Both the position numbers and the translations under genes were made by a program. Positions 63,584-64,000 of a stretch of 64,000 nt of DNA are shown here, in pieces. The notes beneath the pieces are model-generated. The model did no database searches, had not been told where the DNA came from, and saw only the letters and a list, made by a program, of their open reading frames with translations. Each line of letters opens with the position of its first letter. The stretch's first letter is position 1. The DNA comes from Algimonas arctica (GTDB taxonomy: Bacteria > Pseudomonadota > Alphaproteobacteria > Caulobacterales > Maricaulaceae): assembly GCF_014652695.1 (NCBI RefSeq), contig NZ_BMZH01000007.1, forward strand, positions 62,001 through 126,000, written 5' to 3'.

Positions 63584-64000
63584 ATGATTTCCCCGCTCAT
63601 CGTCACGTTAGTCTTTGCAGTTCCGCTATTAATCGCGGCCTATACGGACTTTTGGTCGATGAAAATTCCAAACACTGTGAGCCTGGCTATGGCCGTAGGC
63701 TTTATCTTGACCTTGCCTCTGACGTGGCAGGGTTTACCCGTTCTTGGCGAACATTTGATGGTGGCGACAATTTTCTTCGCCGCGGGGTTTTCGATGTTCG
63801 CGTTCGGCTGGTTAGGGGGCGGCGATGCGAAATTGATGGCCGCGATCAGCCTATGGTTGGGGTGGGGAGATGCGCTTCCGTTCATTCTTGCGACGACATT
63901 ATTTGGCGCAGCATTGGGAATATTGCTTATGTTTGGCGGGCCAATTGCGCCTGTGCGCCTCCGAACCAGTGCGCTGGGAATGCGTTTGTTCCAAGGGGGG
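63584..64000 (+). CDS. cpaA: CpaA-type prepilin peptidase (3' end outside the window)
   Basis: The first 139 codons are open to the window edge. A24 peptidase features: aspartate region AAYTDFWSMKIPNTVSLAM and the second aspartate in GWLGGGDAKLMAAI, with alternating helices. It cleaves Flp and TadE-like prepilins at the inner membrane. Further cpa/tad genes are expected downstream. Confidence 0.93.
   Translation, partial: MISPLIVTLVFAVPLLIAAYTDFWSMKIPNTVSLAMAVGFILTLPLTWQGLPVLGEHLMVATIFFAAGFSMFAFGWLGGGDAKLMAAISLWLGWGDALPFILATTLFGAALGILLMFGGPIAPVRLRTSALGMRLFQGG

Overview
The window looks like chromosome of a marine-type alphaproteobacterium close to the stalked or budding Caulobacterales/Maricaulales (Hyphomonadaceae or Robiginitomaculaceae-like). 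The reasons are a moderate-GC genome, Tad/Flp pilus genes, dut-coaBC-ubiB gene order, an HWE-type histidine kinase, GGAAC-N16/17-CGTT promoters of the alphaproteobacterial general stress sigma factor EcfG, and a perfect CtrA-type TTAA-N7-TTAA site. I saw no tRNA, rRNA, CRISPR, IS element or prophage.

Layout. 0-2.5 kb: end of a peptide/H+ symporter with an unusual inserted domain, then a DUF937 protein. 2.6-10 kb: a leftward block including hemF, trmL, a PhoD-type phosphatase, an SDR and two NTF2-fold proteins. 10-18 kb: a glycosyltransferase, then the rightward methyl-cycle pair ahcY-metK with an acetyltransferase, rimM and ptsP. 18-24 kb: lipoproteins, a FemAB-like acyltransferase, DUF421, HIT and an M49-like metallopeptidase. 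24-37.4 kb: a leftward branched-chain amino acid superoperon, ilvD-ilvC-ilvB-(membrane protein)-ilvN-leuA-leuC-leuD-leuB-ilvA. It is headed by a 41-codon leader very rich in Leu/Val/Ile codons and a terminator whose strands can re-pair as in a classical attenuator. 37.5-40.3 kb: metX-metB behind an S-box (SAM-I) riboswitch, then DUF983. 40.5-46 kb: an envelope-stress locus of small membrane or periplasmic proteins and CsbD, most with EcfG promoters, plus an orphan ParB-like gene next to CtrA and DnaA-like sites. 46-59.7 kb: housekeeping genes (fsa/tal, priA, purA, pagL-like, fRMsr, cysK, dut, coaBC, ubiB, nrdB). 59.8-64 kb: a tyrosine phosphatase and part of a Tad pilus locus (two TadE-like genes, a CpaC N-terminal-domain protein, two tandem flp pilin genes and the start of cpaA, which runs off the window).

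How the genes work together. Sulfur and methyl metabolism (ahcY, metK, metX, metB, cysK, fRMsr) is spread over several units, and the homoserine branch is SAM-controlled. All committed BCAA enzymes except the final transaminase are in one operon, so one attenuator could set the level of the whole pathway. Seven EcfG-type promoters, each immediately upstream of a small envelope or stress gene and in the right orientation, define a local general-stress regulon. A dispersed double-hairpin repeat occurs three times, twice inside the BCAA operon.
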